Below are positions 21,501-32,859 of a stretch of DNA of 64,000 nucleotides, in pieces. Both the position numbers and the translations under genes were made by a program. The notes under the pieces are model-generated. The model was not told the origin of the DNA. It did not search any database and was given only the letters and a program-made list of their open reading frames with translations. Numbering within the stretch: position 1 is the first letter of the stretch; every line of letters begins with the position of its first letter. Location of the stretch: NCBI GenBank assembly GCA_026770575.1, contig MU657165.1:139032-203031 (forward strand), given 5' to 3'. The DNA is from Pelagophyceae sp. CCMP2097. Taxonomy: Eukaryota > Sar > Pelagophyceae.

Positions 21501-24500
21501 CATTCCAGCAAAGCCGCCAAAACATCTTCGTGGGGCGCCAAGCATTCGACGACGCAGTCGACGATCTCGTCCGCTTCGGCGTCGAATCGCACGGCGCATT
21601 CGGCGGAGAAGCGGACCCAGTAATGGGCCATCAACTCCACAAAATCATGTTTCGACTGCACATCCGCCACCGTGTGCAGCGTCACTCTTCGCACCAGCAA
21701 AAACGCTCGAACGCGCACGGACACGTCCGGGTCGCGCATCGCCCGCAAGGCCATCAAGAGCACGGCCGGCGCGCCGAGGCGCTCGGGTTTCCCGGAAACG
21801 AAACGGTCGTCGCAAAACGCCGCGGCAAACGCCACCGCCGGCTGCCGCTGGATCTGCCGCTCGTGGCGGCTCTTCGTCGACGCGGCGCCGTCGCTGTAGA
21901 CGCCTCCTAATTGGGCCAAGTCCGCGTCGACTCCGTAGGCAGCCACTCGTTGATAATAAGCAGACGTCTCCGACGCGATGGCAGACGTCGGCGGCGGCGG
22001 CAGCGTGTGCGCTGGTAAGAGTTGGTCCGCGATGGCATGAAAAAATGGAATGGCGGAATCGCGCGGCGCAGACACGGCTCTTCGTACAAAGGGCGGCGCC
22101 AAAGCCTCGGCGTGGTGCGCGACGAGCCAGGGGAGGCACCTCGCGCGCGGGCCGAGGCGCTCCGCGGTGAGGAACCAGGTGAGGTCTATCGGCGCTTCGT
22201 TTGAATTGAGAAGCGCGTTCACCGTCGCTGTAGGGAGAAAAGCACCCATCGTCAGCAGCTTGGCAACAGCCCGGCCGGCCACCTTTAAACAGAGCGCGTC
22301 GCTGTCCGGCACGCCCTTGGCCGTCGTCGCGGCGCCGCCCTGGTGCGACGCCGCCAGAGGAGGGCATTTTGGCGTCACGCCCCATTTCTCCGCCAAGGGC
22401 CCGCCGGGCCGCGGCCACACGTGCGTCTGCCGCAGCCACGCGTACAACTGCGCCAGCTCCCCGGGCTGCCACTGCGCCGGCGCCGCGCTCGAAGACTTGA
22501 GCTCACCGGACACGGGTCGGCCTTTGCCGTCGACGTCGGCGGCGAGGTTGGAGAGCGACCGGCCGTACAAGCCGTCCCGCGCGCCGCACTTGGCGTCGAT
22601 CACCGCCTCCGCGACGGCGTCCAAGATGAGGACTCTGTCCAAGACACATTTCGAAGTCGAGGTCGAGGCGTCCAGGAATCCCGCCGACACCAAAGCCCCC
22701 GCCAGCAGCTGCAGCAGCGCCCCGTCGTTTCTCGCGGCACCGCGAAACTGCGGCGACTGCGTCAGCGCTCTGACGACGCGCCACGCGACGATACGCCTCT
22801 GGGCCGCCTCGTCGTGGCCCTTTGCCTGGCCGAGCCATTTCAAGCCGCAGCTCGCCAGCGGCCGCACGGCCATCGCCGCGGCGCCGCGGCACGCCGCCGA
22901 GACGACGTCGACGGCGCCGGCGTCGAGTAAAGGCACGAGAACCTCTCCCAGGAATTGGTCGAGGTCTGGGTTGGTCTCAGACTGCAGAGCCAGGAGCATG
23001 GCCAGCTGCAGCGCCACCTTCCTTGGCTTCGACCGCAGCTGCTTCTTCACCGCCGCGTCGCGCAGACCCGTAGAAAGCAACAGACGCGCGTGCGCCGCGG
23101 TCGCGCGCTGTGGGCTCTTGGTCACGTGGTGCGCGACCAGAGGCAAAGCGGCGGCCCAGAGCTCGTCGGACATGCGAGAGACCTTGCGCAGCGTCGGCGC
23201 CGCCGTCGCAAACGCGGCCGCGCCGCCGCCTTTTGCGGACGCGGAGACAAAGGCGCGGACGGCTCTTTGAACAATGTCCCCCTCGGCGCCTTGGTTGTCC
23301 AGCATCTCCCTGAGCGTCACATGCGTCGACTGCAGCGCCGTCGACGCCCTTTTGCGCGCCCCGGGCGACGGCGCCGCCTCGCCGCCGGGAGCGGAGGCCA
23401 GGCCCACCATTTCGATTTGGCGCAGCTCTGCGGCACGGACTGCGTAAATGGCGTCCATCATCTGGAGCCCAGCGTCGCGGCACTCCGCGTCGTCGTCCGC
23501 CAGCGCCGCCAGAGCGAGGCCCTCGGCGCGGGACGTCCAGCCGAGGCCGCCCTGCGCCTCGAGCACCGAAGCGGCCTGCGACGCGTCCGCCTAGACAGAT
23601 CATCGGACAAACCAAAGTTGCTTCCAGCATGCAATCCAACCTTCCAGCATGCAATCCAATCCCACGAATGCCACGCAAACACCCTGGGGCGCCCCTCGAG
23701 CATACAACGAACAAGAACGGCAACGCGCCTGCGCCCTTCTCGTCTCCGCGATCAAACGCCGCCAGAGGTCGAGGAGATCCAAGCAGACGCGGAGCGCGGC
23801 GAGGCGTCTCGGGCCGCCCAGCGCGTTGGTGAGGCACGCCGCCGCGTGAGTTACAGCATCGACGACGATTGCTGTTCTTTCCGAAACTTGCTCCAGCAGA
23901 GCTCTTTGCATGGCGCACCTTAAAGACCGCCTCGTGGAGGCGGCGCCGTGGTGCAGCAGCCCGGCCTCGACGAGGGTCTTGCCGAGCATCTTCCAGGGCA
24001 CAAAGGGCGCGATGCGGCACGTTTCCTGCACAACTTGCAACTGCAACATCTTGGTGGCGGCGTTGGACCCCAGGGCCGCCGATTCGACGACTCTTCGAAC
24101 GTCGCAGTCGGCGCCGTCGCCAAAGTCGTCGGCGTCCAAGATGCACCTCGGCGCGCCGCCGCAGTCGCCGCAGTCGACGGCGCCGACGACGGCGTCTTTT
24201 GAAGCCGTAAAGTCGTCTAAGAGCCGTTGGAGCTGGTCGCTCGCCGCAGCGACGGCAAAGTGCCTCAAATCGGCCTGGACCTGACGGGTCCCCTCTATAG
24301 TAAGGGTGCGGTTGACGCGCGTCGTCGGCGCGTGCTTGGAGAACCCGGACTGATCATCTAAAACGACTGCCACAACTTGCAACCCAACCACGAAGCGTTC
24401 CAAAGAGGGCTTCTTCGCGTCCACGTCGAGCAAAGTGCGGACGAACGACGTCGTCATCGTGTTCGCCAGCATGCCCAGCACGACTTGCGCGACACTGCGC

Positions 24501-25714
24501 GCGTGGACAGCGAGGTCGGCGCATTTGTAATGGCCGCCCACGCCAAACGACTTCTCCCGCATCCCAACCAGGATATCGGGCCGGAAGAGCTGCGGCGAGT
24601 CGGCGTCGCCAAACGCGGGCATGCAGCACCCATAAGCGTGGTCCGAGTCGCGCCGGCCGCCGGTGCTCCGCGGCGGGTTCCGATGAGATGCGGCGCGGTG
24701 CAGCCTCAAAGCCACGGGCCGGGCCTCGTTTGCGCGCCACCGCGGCCCGCGCAGGAACGACGCTAAGAGCCATAAAGCCAACGCCGCCTCTTTTTTGTCC
24801 ATGGCCGGTTTCTGAAGGCGTTTCGCTACGAAGAGCTCCAAGTGCGCTCCGTACTGGTCGCGAGGCATGCGCGAGATCAGCGCCACCATCAAAGAACCCG
24901 CCTTCTTCGCTGCGTCGCCCTCGAGCTTGCGCGGGCCCTTGCGCGGCGCCCACGTCTCGTCGAGGCAACCAAAGTACGATTCTAAACAGGCGTCGATTGG
25001 GACCATGTCCTGGGCGTCCACGCCTCCGCACCGCGCCTCCTCAAAGTTCGCGGAGCACACGAGGCGCTGGCAGCACAGCAGCGCCGCTGCCGACGCGGAA
25101 TCGTCGAGGCGCCAGGCGCCGGCGGCTGCAGTCTTTTCGTCGCAGAACGACGCCTCTAAAACAGGGAGGACGCACTCCAGGCAGTCCAAGAAAGCAACGC
25201 GCGCCGCCGAATCGCGCAGGTCGACGCGCACGAAGCGCACGATGCCCAGCACGTCTGGCGTTAGAGCGCGGTCCGCTGTTGACGCCCTCAACGTCTTTGC
25301 GAACTCTTCGAGGACTAAGGCCGCTCTTTCAGGAGTCGCGTTGCCGACGACAGCCGCCCACTGGTCGATTGCCAACTTGTGCAGCGCCGCGGAAACCTGG
25401 GCGCGGTGGTCGCCCGCGGCGTCCGCGGCGCGGCGTTTCACGGCGACTGGTTGGACGAGGACGAAGGCGCGCTTCACGGCCACCTCCTGCAGGTCAGAGT
25501 CCGCCGAATCGACGTCGGCGCCGTCGGGTTGGAAAGACGTCGAGAGCGCCGCGAGCTCGCCGATGACGCAGTCGCACGCGGCAGCGACGACAGCGAGCAG
25601 CTTTGGGTCGTCGACTGTCCCAATATCTTTCAGAGGTTTCCTCCGTATCCATTCCCCAAAGCCGTACTGGCACCACGTCGTCGCCGCCCCGAGCTCGGGC
25701 AGCATGCGCACCAC
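18557..25714 (-). CDS. Furry/MOR2/Tao3-like HEAT scaffold with CCDC53-like and proline-rich tail
   Basis: Two long coding blocks (25714-23735 and 23590-18557) are joined by an intron at 23591-23734 (GC donor, TAG acceptor, in phase), giving about 2,340 residues. The helical-repeat sequence follows the plant MOR2/animal Furry order: AEGLALAALADDDAECRDAGLQ, YWVRFSAECAVRF, and LWLPLCTSPRAAANVPAIV followed by FCLRR. These proteins scaffold NDR kinases and control cell polarity. Near the C terminus (about 18965-19120) is KYAALLKRGVPLGAVRLRAA, which resembles the MGVP-x-AV motif of WASH subunit CCDC53. An FH1-like run of PPPPMP blocks and a basic end follow. An unspliced intron may remain near 24620-24720. 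The upstream exons are uncertain. The Furry assignment is from remembered motif order, not a search. Confidence 0.55.
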
Positions 25715-25961
25715 CGCGCGGCCTACGAGGGCATCCTCGACTGCGACGACATCTTGCGGGGACGCCGGTGGAAAGAGGACAGGCGCGCGACGAGCCCTGG
25801 CTGCCGAGGCTCGCGACGTGCTCCAGCGCGAGCGAGCACCTACCGCCTTTCATCACGCCTTGAAGAAACCCACGCGAGTGGACCTCGCCATCTTGAGACC
25901 CAAACTCGTTCCCGCCTTTCGTCTGGAAGAGCGCGGAGTGTGCATACACTTTGCGCGGGCC

Positions 25962-26577
25962 TCACTCGGCGGGCGCGGCTCGGCAGGCGGCGGTGACGAG
26001 CGCCTCAGCGATGCGGTCCGGGGTCTCGCCGCCGAGGGACGTAAAGTCGGCCAGGTCGCGCGCGAGCCTGGAATTTAGAGTCGCGGACCACGCGAGGCAT
26101 GTGGCCGCGCAGTCGGCAGGCGAGGACGCGGTCTGGTACGAGGTGGCGACTGCGTCCTGGATGCGGTCGAGGATGCGGTACATGTCTTCATCCGGCTCCC
26201 CCTTGGCCAGCCACGCCGGAGCCGAGGCGCACGAATTGCCCAGCGCGTAGTCCTTGCGCTCGTACCGGATGCGCTGCGGCGCCACAAACGCCGCCGGCGC
26301 CGGCCCCGGGTCGTTTGGCAGCGGCGCATCCGAGTCGTTCGACGGGCGCTCGCGCGGCGAAGAGTCGCCGCAGTCATCTACGTCGTCCTGCAGCAGCGCG
26401 CCTAGGCGGTCCGCGTCGGCGGCCGAGGCGCGCGGCTTGGGGACACGGACCTGGGTGGAGTGGGGCGGCGCCGACGCTATCGGCCTTGCTGCGCCTCGAG
26501 AGCAGCGGCGGCTTCGTCAGCCCGAGGTTCGACGACATGCGCCGCACCAGCGAGCTCTTGCGCTGCGGCGCAGCCAT
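25962..26577 (-). CDS. Probable 5' exons of the Furry-like gene, or a separate small gene
   Basis: One exon starts at ATG 26577 (MAAPQRKSSLVRRMSS). A second open block runs from about 26440 to the stop at 25962 and includes FVAPQRIRYERKDYALG, EDMYRILDRIQDAVATSYQ and SLGGETPDRIAEALVTAA. A GC donor at about 26500 with a CCCAG acceptor would join them through a short intron. The helical second block sits where a Furry N-terminal domain would be expected. The link across 25740-25960 could not be resolved, so a separate gene remains possible. Confidence 0.4.
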
Positions 26578-26830
26578 GGCCGCGCGAGAAGAACGCGCAA
26601 CTCCAGGCGCGAGCCTTCGACTTCGCGTCGGACAGACTCCGGGGAAAATCTCAGGAAAGAAGAGAGAGGTCTTGCGAAAATTTGCATCTTTGGCCCAGCT
26701 TATCCACCGCAATCCGCAAAGTCGGACGAGCGCGTCGGTCGACGAGAGGCGACTCGAAACACGAGAGGTACCACTCTAATGACATGGCCGTGAGCCCTCA
26801 CTGGCAGCATCTCAAAGTTTATGGGTCGAG

Positions 26831-27894
26831 TTATCGCGCGGTTCCGGCACGGTGCCGCGCCGATGGGGGCGAGGGTGCGAGCGACCGCCATGCTCGCATG
26901 TACCACGAATCGTCCTGTGGTAAAACGCGTCGATATTTGAAGCGCGGGGCGTTTGCGCAATAGGTGACCCAAAAGTCAAAGCGACGCTGGCTGTCGTATG
27001 CCTCGTCGGTGCCGTCTTGCGCGGCTGCGGCCCGGAGCGCGGCCACGAGGCCGCGCACCTTGTCCGGATCGACGCGTTGGTCCGCTGCCGCGAAGAGGCT
27101 CCCGCTCGCGCCTGCGTTCTCGAGTCGATAGCGCGGCCGCAGAGCAGAGTCTCGGGAGTGCGGTCTCCCGAGTTGCGAGTGCAATAGTGAGTCTCCGAGT
27201 CGTGGTGGGCCGCACCGCGGTGGATGATTTCGGCTACGGCACTCGCCGCGTGGAACTGCATCGCGCCAGTCGCCCGCAGCGCTGCGGCGACGCCGCGGCG
27301 GACGCCGCCTGCGACGCAGAGCTCGACGCCGTGGCGCTCGCACGTCTTTTGGAGGACGAAGAGCGTCGACCTTCCTTTGAGGGCCGAGTCCGCGCCGCCC
27401 GAGCTCAGGATTCGGCAGACGCCGAGTAAGGCGAGCTGCTGCACGAGCGCGTCGATCTCTTGCAGGGAAAAGCACGCCGCTAATAATTCGTCGATGGCGC
27501 GGTGGAAGACCAGTTTGCTTTCTTTCCCGATGGCCGCGGCGATTCGGCCCAATGCGGCGGCGTCTACGCTGCCGTCGGGCGTGAGCGCGCCGAAGGCAAA
27601 GGTGGTCACGCCGCGGGCGCGGAGAGCGGCTACGTCGTGGCACATTTCATCCACCTCGCCGGCGTCGTAGTTAAAGTCGCCGCAGCGACACCGGACCATG
27701 GCTACGAGTTGGTGCGGCGAACAGTGCGCCAGGCTCCGCGCCGCCAAACCGACAGACGGCGTGAGACCGCCCACCGCGAGCGACGACCGCGCGCACAGCT
27801 CGACGCGGTCTGCGCCGCCGAGGAGCGCCAGGCGCACCGAAGCCGGCGAGTCGCAGCAGATCTCGAGCAATTGGGCCGGCATTGGAGCCTCCAT
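26831..27894 (-). CDS. cutC: CutC-family copper homeostasis protein
   Basis: Exons 27183-27894 and 26831-27111 encode 330 residues. The TIM-barrel CutC family is recognised by LLEICCDSPASVRLALLGGADRVELC split over two strands, GGLTPSVGL, VRCRCGDFNYDAGEVDEM, FAFGALTPDGSVD, VFHRAIDE and GGVRRGVAAALRATGAMQFHA. CutC binds Cu(I), though its precise role is debated. The frame requires a 71-nt intron (27112-27182) that starts GCACTC and ends CAG and leads into LFAAADQRVDPDKVRGLV, the expected CutC C-terminal block. The protein is longer than the usual 240-270 residues; the last 60 residues are basic and may include an unrecognised intron or 3' UTR. Confidence 0.8.
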
Positions 27895-28617
27895 CGATCC
27901 CCTTAACTTTCGACGAAAGCAGATAGACACTAAGCCGATCTTCGTGCGAGCTCGCGCCAAACTGCCCGGTGGCGACCCGGGACACGACTCCGCCTCGGAC
28001 CCGAGTGGTCTCTTCGGGGCGCTCACGCTTCGGACGGCGCGGCGCAAGATCTTTTTTGCACGAGCCCACGGGACTCGGAGAGAGAGCTTTATCGCCGAAA
28101 CTTGCCGACGCGCGTTTACGCGTGCGCCGGCCGAAGACATGACACTGGCAGCATTTCTGGCAGCCCTGGTCAAAAGCCTTGCAGAGATGCCCTTAGACTT
28201 GTGCCGTACAAGTGTACCGCCCGTGGGGAGAACGAAGGGTATAGGGAGGTGTACGAAGGGATACGTTTCACCGAATGGGACTACAAATTGTACAATTGTA
28301 AGCCAAGAACGAAATCAAGGCGCGCTGCGCTTCGTGAGGGTGTGTGTACAAATCGGGAGGCGAGTGCTTCGCGTCCTCGCAGGCTTCCCCGACGTTGCAA
28401 CGTGCAACCCAACATCGACATGCACCACACCTCATCTATCTTCTTCTATTAGTATATGCACCTCTATTGTTTTCGAGAGCCCACGCCGCACAATGGAGAT
28501 AGGCAGAGGCTCGACAAGGAGCCGTCGAGAAGCAGAGGTGGCGGGATATACGCTTTCTTTATTGCATAATCGGCTGCACTAAGTTGGTGACGGGATATAC
28601 GCTTTCTTTATTGCATA
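27895..28617. other. Intergenic, AT-richer, with a 27-bp direct repeat
   Basis: No convincing gene. Small ORFs here (for example one starting near 28102) have no recognisable domain. The segment 28200-28460 is richer in A/T than its surroundings and has short palindromes (acaaattgtacaattgta). Confidence 0.5.
28542..28617. repeat. 27-bp direct repeat (period 49 bp)
   Basis: The 27-bp word starting cgggatatacgctttctt and ending attgcata occurs at 28542-28568 and 28591-28617. The second copy abuts the stop codon of the minus-strand Asp-rich gene, so both copies lie at the 3' end of its transcript. Confidence 0.85.
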
Positions 28618-29346
28618 TTAAATTGGCTGCAGGGTTTCCGGGATGTCGTCGTCGCCGCCGCCCCACGCGTCGCCGCCCCACGCGGTTTCTGCGTACGTTT
28701 CGTCGTCGCCGGGCGCCGTGACAAAGCTCAAGTCCGTTTCGTCGTCGCGGCCGGCGTCGTCGTCTAAGTCGTCAAAGTACCAGCCCCCGTCCCAGACGTC
28801 GTCGACGTCCCACGAGCCGTCGTCGTCGACCCAGTCGTCGTCGTCGTCGGCGCCGGCGACAGACGCAGCCAAAAAGCCGAGGTCCGTTTCGTCGGACGCA
28901 GCCAAAAAGCCGAGGTCCGTTTCGTCACGGTCGTCGCGGTCCGCGTCGTCAAAGTCGTCGCGGCCGGCTTGGCGAAAGGTCCATTCGTCATTCACGTCGT
29001 CGTCCCAGTGCTTGAAGTCGGCGAGCGTGTCGTCGAGCGTGTCGTCGGCCCGGACGTTTGCTGCGCCGGCGGCGAACGCCGCGCGGGCGAGGAGCACGTC
29101 GTCTTCGTACGCGTCCTTGGGTCGCGCGCGCGCGCCGCCGGGGAAGTTTGATCGGGCGTAGTCGCTGGCTTCTGCGTCGGGCGCGATGAGCCAGAAGAAG
29201 GACGGGCGCACGGCGTGCCACATCGGCGGGCGCCACATCGAGCACGGCGGCGCTGCCGCGGGCGCCATGGGCGCCGCGGGGGCCGCACCCCGGAGTAGCG
29301 GGCTCGCCGCCGCGACGGCGCAGAGCGGCAGGACGTGGAACAGCAT
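28618..29346 (-). CDS. Secreted Asp-rich acidic protein
   Basis: The chosen start (29346, MLFHVLPLCAVAAASP) gives a signal peptide; the frame also extends 14 codons upstream. After a Pro/Ala linker the protein is extremely acidic, with many Asp runs (DDDDDWVDDDG, DDFDDADRDD). It contains three copies of a DETDLGFLAAS motif, two of them in tandem. No cysteines or catalytic motif are visible in the acidic part. Highly acidic secreted proteins often bind divalent cations, but no function can be assigned. Confidence 0.55.
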   Translation of the reverse strand: MLFHVLPLCAVAAASPLLRGAAPAAPMAPAAAPPCSMWRPPMWHAVRPSFFWLIAPDAEASDYARSNFPGGARARPKDAYEDDVLLARAAFAAGAANVRADDTLDDTLADFKHWDDDVNDEWTFRQAGRDDFDDADRDDRDETDLGFLAASDETDLGFLAASVAGADDDDDWVDDDGSWDVDDVWDGGWYFDDLDDDAGRDDETDLSFVTAPGDDETYAETAWGGDAWGGGDDDIPETLQPI

Positions 29347-29916
29347 CGCGAGGCGTGCGCACGCCGTCGGCCCGAGGACACAGAACAACTTACGAGATGT
29401 TCCGCCAAAAAGAAGGACAGAATGTTCGGGTTTGTTTTAAAAAGAAGTTTTGAAACAATGTCTCGATCGCCTACAGCGACGGCGGCGGCCCCTATAGGCG
29501 GCCCGGCGAGCCTGTGCCGCCGCGCGGACTCGCGGGTGGTTGTCAGGACGTGAGGGGGCTTGAGAGGCAACTGGAACTCTTGGGTTAAATATAATCCTTA
29601 ACACGTGGAGGGTACCCTGCCCAGGCTGGGAAGGGCCCTGATGTGCTGAGCTCGTTGGCTCGTGCTACAGGTCTGCGCTTGCTGGGCGGCGGCTCCTTCG
29701 AGTGCGCTCGCTCGAGGGCGCTCAGCGGTGCACTCGAGGACACGGAGCTGCAACAACAAAAAGAGGGCCCAGCTGGCGACTCCCGAGCCGCAAGGCAGAG
29801 CATACCCCCGCCGAGGCTCCGACGCAGCAGGCACCTCCCCAATCGCATCGCTCCGCGCGGCATGCCGGCGACGGGCGCCACCGCTTTGCAAGGCAAGACG
29901 TCAGCGGGCGCGGGTG
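29347..29916. other. Intergenic region between Asp-rich gene and kinesin
   Basis: About 570 bp, 5' of the Asp-rich gene and 3' of the kinesin gene. Overlapping ORFs are Arg-rich shadows. No RNA gene or repeat was recognised. Confidence 0.45.
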
Positions 29917-32295
29917 TTAGTAGGCTCGGATGTCCGGCGGCCCCGCGTCGGCGGCGACGATGTCGTCGTCGTCGTCGTCGTGGCCGAGGTCGGCTCCGAA
30001 CTCGTACTTGACGGCGCCCGATTGGCCTACGTCGTACGTCGGGAACTGCTCGTCGCCGCCGTCGCCGTCGTAGCGCGGGTGCGAGTTCATGGGGTCGTAG
30101 CGCGGGTGCCTGTGGGAGTCCATGGGTGAGACGTCGTCGACGTGCGGCTTGTCGGACTTCTTGAGGGGCGCGCCCTTTGAAATCGGGCTCGGCGACCGGG
30201 GCTGCGACTCTGATCCGGCGTCTCGCGTGGGCGAGGCGCCGAAGCGCGCGTCGGCGCCGTGGAGCTGGTCGTAGTACTTTTCCAGCTTTTTCTTTTGCTT
30301 GGAGGCTCGCTTGCGATACGTCTTCTCGCGGTCGTCGACCTCCCGCTGCGCCGCCGCGCGCGCCTCGTCCTCGGCCCTTAAATCGTCGCCCTCCATCTCC
30401 GACTTGCGCAGGAGCCATTCCTTCATCTGCGCGTGCTTCTTCATGCGGGCTTTTGCCGCCTTGAGCTCGCGTTTTAACGCTTCAGCCTCCTCCACGTCCG
30501 GGTCGATCCACGCGTCGTCGCGGCCGGAGGACCGACCCGCCGCCTTGATGCGGTACTTGGGCTTGCGGCCGTCGGGGCCCGGCCGCGAGTACGCGCTCTC
30601 GCCGGCGTCGCTCGGCGGCCGCGCGCCGTCGGGCTGCCGCGGGCCGCCGTCGTGCCGGGGGCCGTCCGGCTGCCGCGGCGCTGTGTCGGGCTGCCGCGGC
30701 CGGGCGTCGGCCGGTGGCCCGCGCGGCTTTGTGTGCTGCGCGAGGAGGAGCATGGGCTGCGGTTTGGGCGACGGCGCGACGGGCGGTGGGCCGATTTGCG
30801 GCGCGTGCGCGACGGCGTCCACGGCGGCCTGGAGCCTTCGACGCAGCTCGTCCTCTTCGATCTCAAAGCCGAAAAAGGCCTTTGAAGTGTCACGGATCTC
30901 TTCCAGGGCCTCTTCCAAGTCGGCGTTGCGCTGCTGCAGCCGCCCGACGTGGTCCGCGACCGCGCGCGCGTGCTTCGAAGTGGCTGACGGCGCCGCTTCT
31001 AAAGCCGGGAACATGCCCGCGCCGCCGCTGGCCGGCGGCCGCGCCGGCGCGCCGAGCTGCGCCCGGAGCGCGGCGTTTTCCTCGCGAAGCCTTGCCAGCT
31101 CCGCGGCCACGTCCAGCTGCGGCGCCTCGCCGTCGCCCTGCAGCAGCGCGCGGAGGTGGCGCACCTCGCGCTGGAGCTTTTGCACCATGGCGTGGTCGAT
31201 GGGCCGGTGCTCGTTTCGGCGCACGGAGGAGACGACGTGCTTGGCCCTATCCGCGAATCGCAGCGTAGATATAGATTCGTCGACGCAGTCCTGCGCCGGC
31301 GAAATCGTCGCGATCAGGCGCGTCATCGAGTTGCCTCCTAAAGAGTCCTGGAGGAGGCGCGTGAGCTTGGACTCTCGGTAAGGGACGTGCACCGAAGGGT
31401 TGCCCTCCGCGCCGTCGCCTTTGTTGCCTTTATGTTTCGCCGCCAACGCGGAGATACAGCGGCCCAGCGTGTGGAGCGAGAGGTTGATCTTCGTCATCTC
31501 GGCGACTCGGGCCTCTCCCATCTCTTGCATCACGTCCCAGCGCTCGGACCCCGCTAAATCGACGAGGTTGTACTTCGACCTGAGCGAAGTCTCGCCGTCT
31601 TCGCCGACGACTCTTTGCTCCACTAGCAAAGTGAAGATGGAGTGGGATCTCGACGAAGCGGTGTTCATCTGCGTCTCTCGAATCGCGCGGTTCTCCTCGG
31701 CCGCCCGAACGAGCTGCACGCACTCGCCCGCGCTCCGGACTGCGAATTCAGACAGGCCGGAGACGTAGTGCGCGCCCTTGCCCTGCTCGTCGTCGCCGCG
31801 GCGGATCTCCAAGGCCGTGGCTCGGGCGGGGTCGCGGAGCATGTCGAAAACGTTCTCGCAGTAAATCTGAACGCACGACGCGGAAACCCGCGCTGTCGAC
31901 ATGTCCAGCTGCGAGAACAACGACTGGACGGCGCGCGGCAGCACGCCGTCGCCGCCTTCGTCGTTTTTTGAACCGTACATGGTAAACGTTTTCCCCGAGC
32001 CCGTCTGGCCGTACGCAAAGACGGTCGCGTTGTAGCCGCTCGCGACTCTGGAGGCGCAGTCACGAACGAAGCCATACACGGCGTCCTGCGTCGAATCCTC
32101 GCCGAAGACGGCGTCGAAGTGCGCCTCGAGCTTGCCCGCGGAGACTTGGACGTCCGTGTGAAGGACGCAGGGCTTGTCGTTCCCACGGTCCAGCTCCGCC
32201 GCCAAGAGAGGCCGCACGCGCACGGCCACGCCGAGCTTCGACACCGACTCGGGCTTCATGCCTGCGCGGTCCGCAGGCGCAGGCCGCAACCCCAA
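29917..32295 (-). CDS. Kinesin with N-terminal motor domain
   Basis: A single exon of 792 residues. The motor domain (about residues 20-370) has VAVRVRPLL, P-loop GQTGSGKTFTMYG, switch I NTASSRSHSIF, switch II LVDLAGSERW, and RESKLTRLLQDSLGGN. The neck and stalk follow with coiled coil (VQKLQREVRHLRALLQ, ELARLREENAALRAQL, a second coil near residue 480). A Pro-rich, charged tail comes next with RQPDxxPRQPDGPR repeats, then a Lys-rich coil and an acidic end (DLGHDDDDDD). An N-terminal motor implies plus-end-directed microtubule transport. I cannot assign the subfamily confidently. The absence of introns contrasts with neighbours. Confidence 0.92.
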   Translation of the reverse strand: MGLRPAPADRAGMKPESVSKLGVAVRVRPLLAAELDRGNDKPCVLHTDVQVSAGKLEAHFDAVFGEDSTQDAVYGFVRDCASRVASGYNATVFAYGQTGSGKTFTMYGSKNDEGGDGVLPRAVQSLFSQLDMSTARVSASCVQIYCENVFDMLRDPARATALEIRRGDDEQGKGAHYVSGLSEFAVRSAGECVQLVRAAEENRAIRETQMNTASSRSHSIFTLLVEQRVVGEDGETSLRSKYNLVDLAGSERWDVMQEMGEARVAEMTKINLSLHTLGRCISALAAKHKGNKGDGAEGNPSVHVPYRESKLTRLLQDSLGGNSMTRLIATISPAQDCVDESISTLRFADRAKHVVSSVRRNEHRPIDHAMVQKLQREVRHLRALLQGDGEAPQLDVAAELARLREENAALRAQLGAPARPPASGGAGMFPALEAAPSATSKHARAVADHVGRLQQRNADLEEALEEIRDTSKAFFGFEIEEDELRRRLQAAVDAVAHAPQIGPPPVAPSPKPQPMLLLAQHTKPRGPPADARPRQPDTAPRQPDGPRHDGGPRQPDGARPPSDAGESAYSRPGPDGRKPKYRIKAAGRSSGRDDAWIDPDVEEAEALKRELKAAKARMKKHAQMKEWLLRKSEMEGDDLRAEDEARAAAQREVDDREKTYRKRASKQKKKLEKYYDQLHGADARFGASPTRDAGSESQPRSPSPISKGAPLKKSDKPHVDDVSPMDSHRHPRYDPMNSHPRYDGDGGDEQFPTYDVGQSGAVKYEFGADLGHDDDDDDIVAADAGPPDIRAY

Positions 32296-32343
32296 ACTCC
32301 CGTTAACCCAACCGCGTGTTTACGAAAAGGACTGTTATTTTTC

Positions 32344-32406
32344 AGGACCCGAAGGGTCCTTGCCGTTTATTCAACGTCAGTTTACGGCAAGGGCCCTTCG
32401 GGTCCT
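32344..32406. repeat. 23-bp inverted repeat (hairpin)
   Basis: Arms at 32344-32366 and 32384-32406 pair over 23 bp with one mismatch, leaving a 17-nt loop. The arm core (gacccgaagggtcc) is itself nearly palindromic. Similar words (gacccgaagggcc) recur at about 33147. Confidence 0.85.
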
Positions 32407-32434
32407 TTGATTGAAGGATTACCAGGGGCAATTA

Positions 32435-32470
32435 TGTCTGTCTGTCTGTCTGTCCGTTTGTCTGTCCGTC
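32435..32470. repeat. (TGTC)n microsatellite
   Basis: Tandem tgtc units with a few tccg/tttg interruptions. Confidence 0.85.
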
Positions 32471-32520
32471 GCCGGGTCCATCCGTGAGGTTCCACCTTTG
32501 GGAAGAAAAAAACAGCAACT

Positions 32521-32642
32521 CGGCCGATTTAGCGCTTGGTGGTTGATGCGATCGCTAAAATTGGGAGTTGAGGTCGAGCAGGAGCCTCATTGGAATCATC
32601 ATAGAAGAAGTTTTTGGTCACAGGTTCGAATCTGGTCGGCCG
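32521..32642 (+). other. tRNA-like segment, possibly a tRNA-derived SINE
   Basis: A 7-bp acceptor-like pairing (cggccga with tcggccg) encloses a box A-like tagcgcttggtgg and a perfect box B-like ggttcgaatc, followed by an A-rich run. The spacing is 122 nt and the T stem pairs poorly, so it is not a plain functional tRNA. A degenerate tRNA or the head of a tRNA-derived SINE is more likely. Confidence 0.35.
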
Positions 32643-32859
32643 CAAAAAAAAGAAAAAATAAATAGCTCAATAAGAAATAAAAAATAAAAATAAAGATAAG
32701 GAGGATTTGAAAGTTCAGCGATTAGTTAAATAATTTCAATTATTTACGTGGGCATTGCAATGGGATTTGGCTGTATCCTTCGGGTCCTCCGTGTGCCTCC
32801 GGCGCGCTCTTGTAATAGCGACGTTTATTTATACTTTAATCGACAAACAACTTTTAACA

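Noticed and set aside
20050..23900. Several plus-strand ORFs of 190-400 codons opposite the Furry-like gene
   Set aside because: All are antisense shadows in GC-rich coding DNA, with no motif or signal.
28102..28452. ORF containing YREVYEGIRFTEWDYKLYN
   Set aside because: It looked like possible transposase or DNA-binding sequence, but no domain could be supported and the frame is broken by R-rich shadow at both ends.
32521..32642. A functional tRNA gene
   Set aside because: The box B and acceptor pairing are good, but length is 122 nt, the T stem mispairs and no clean anticodon arm was found; kept only as tRNA-like.
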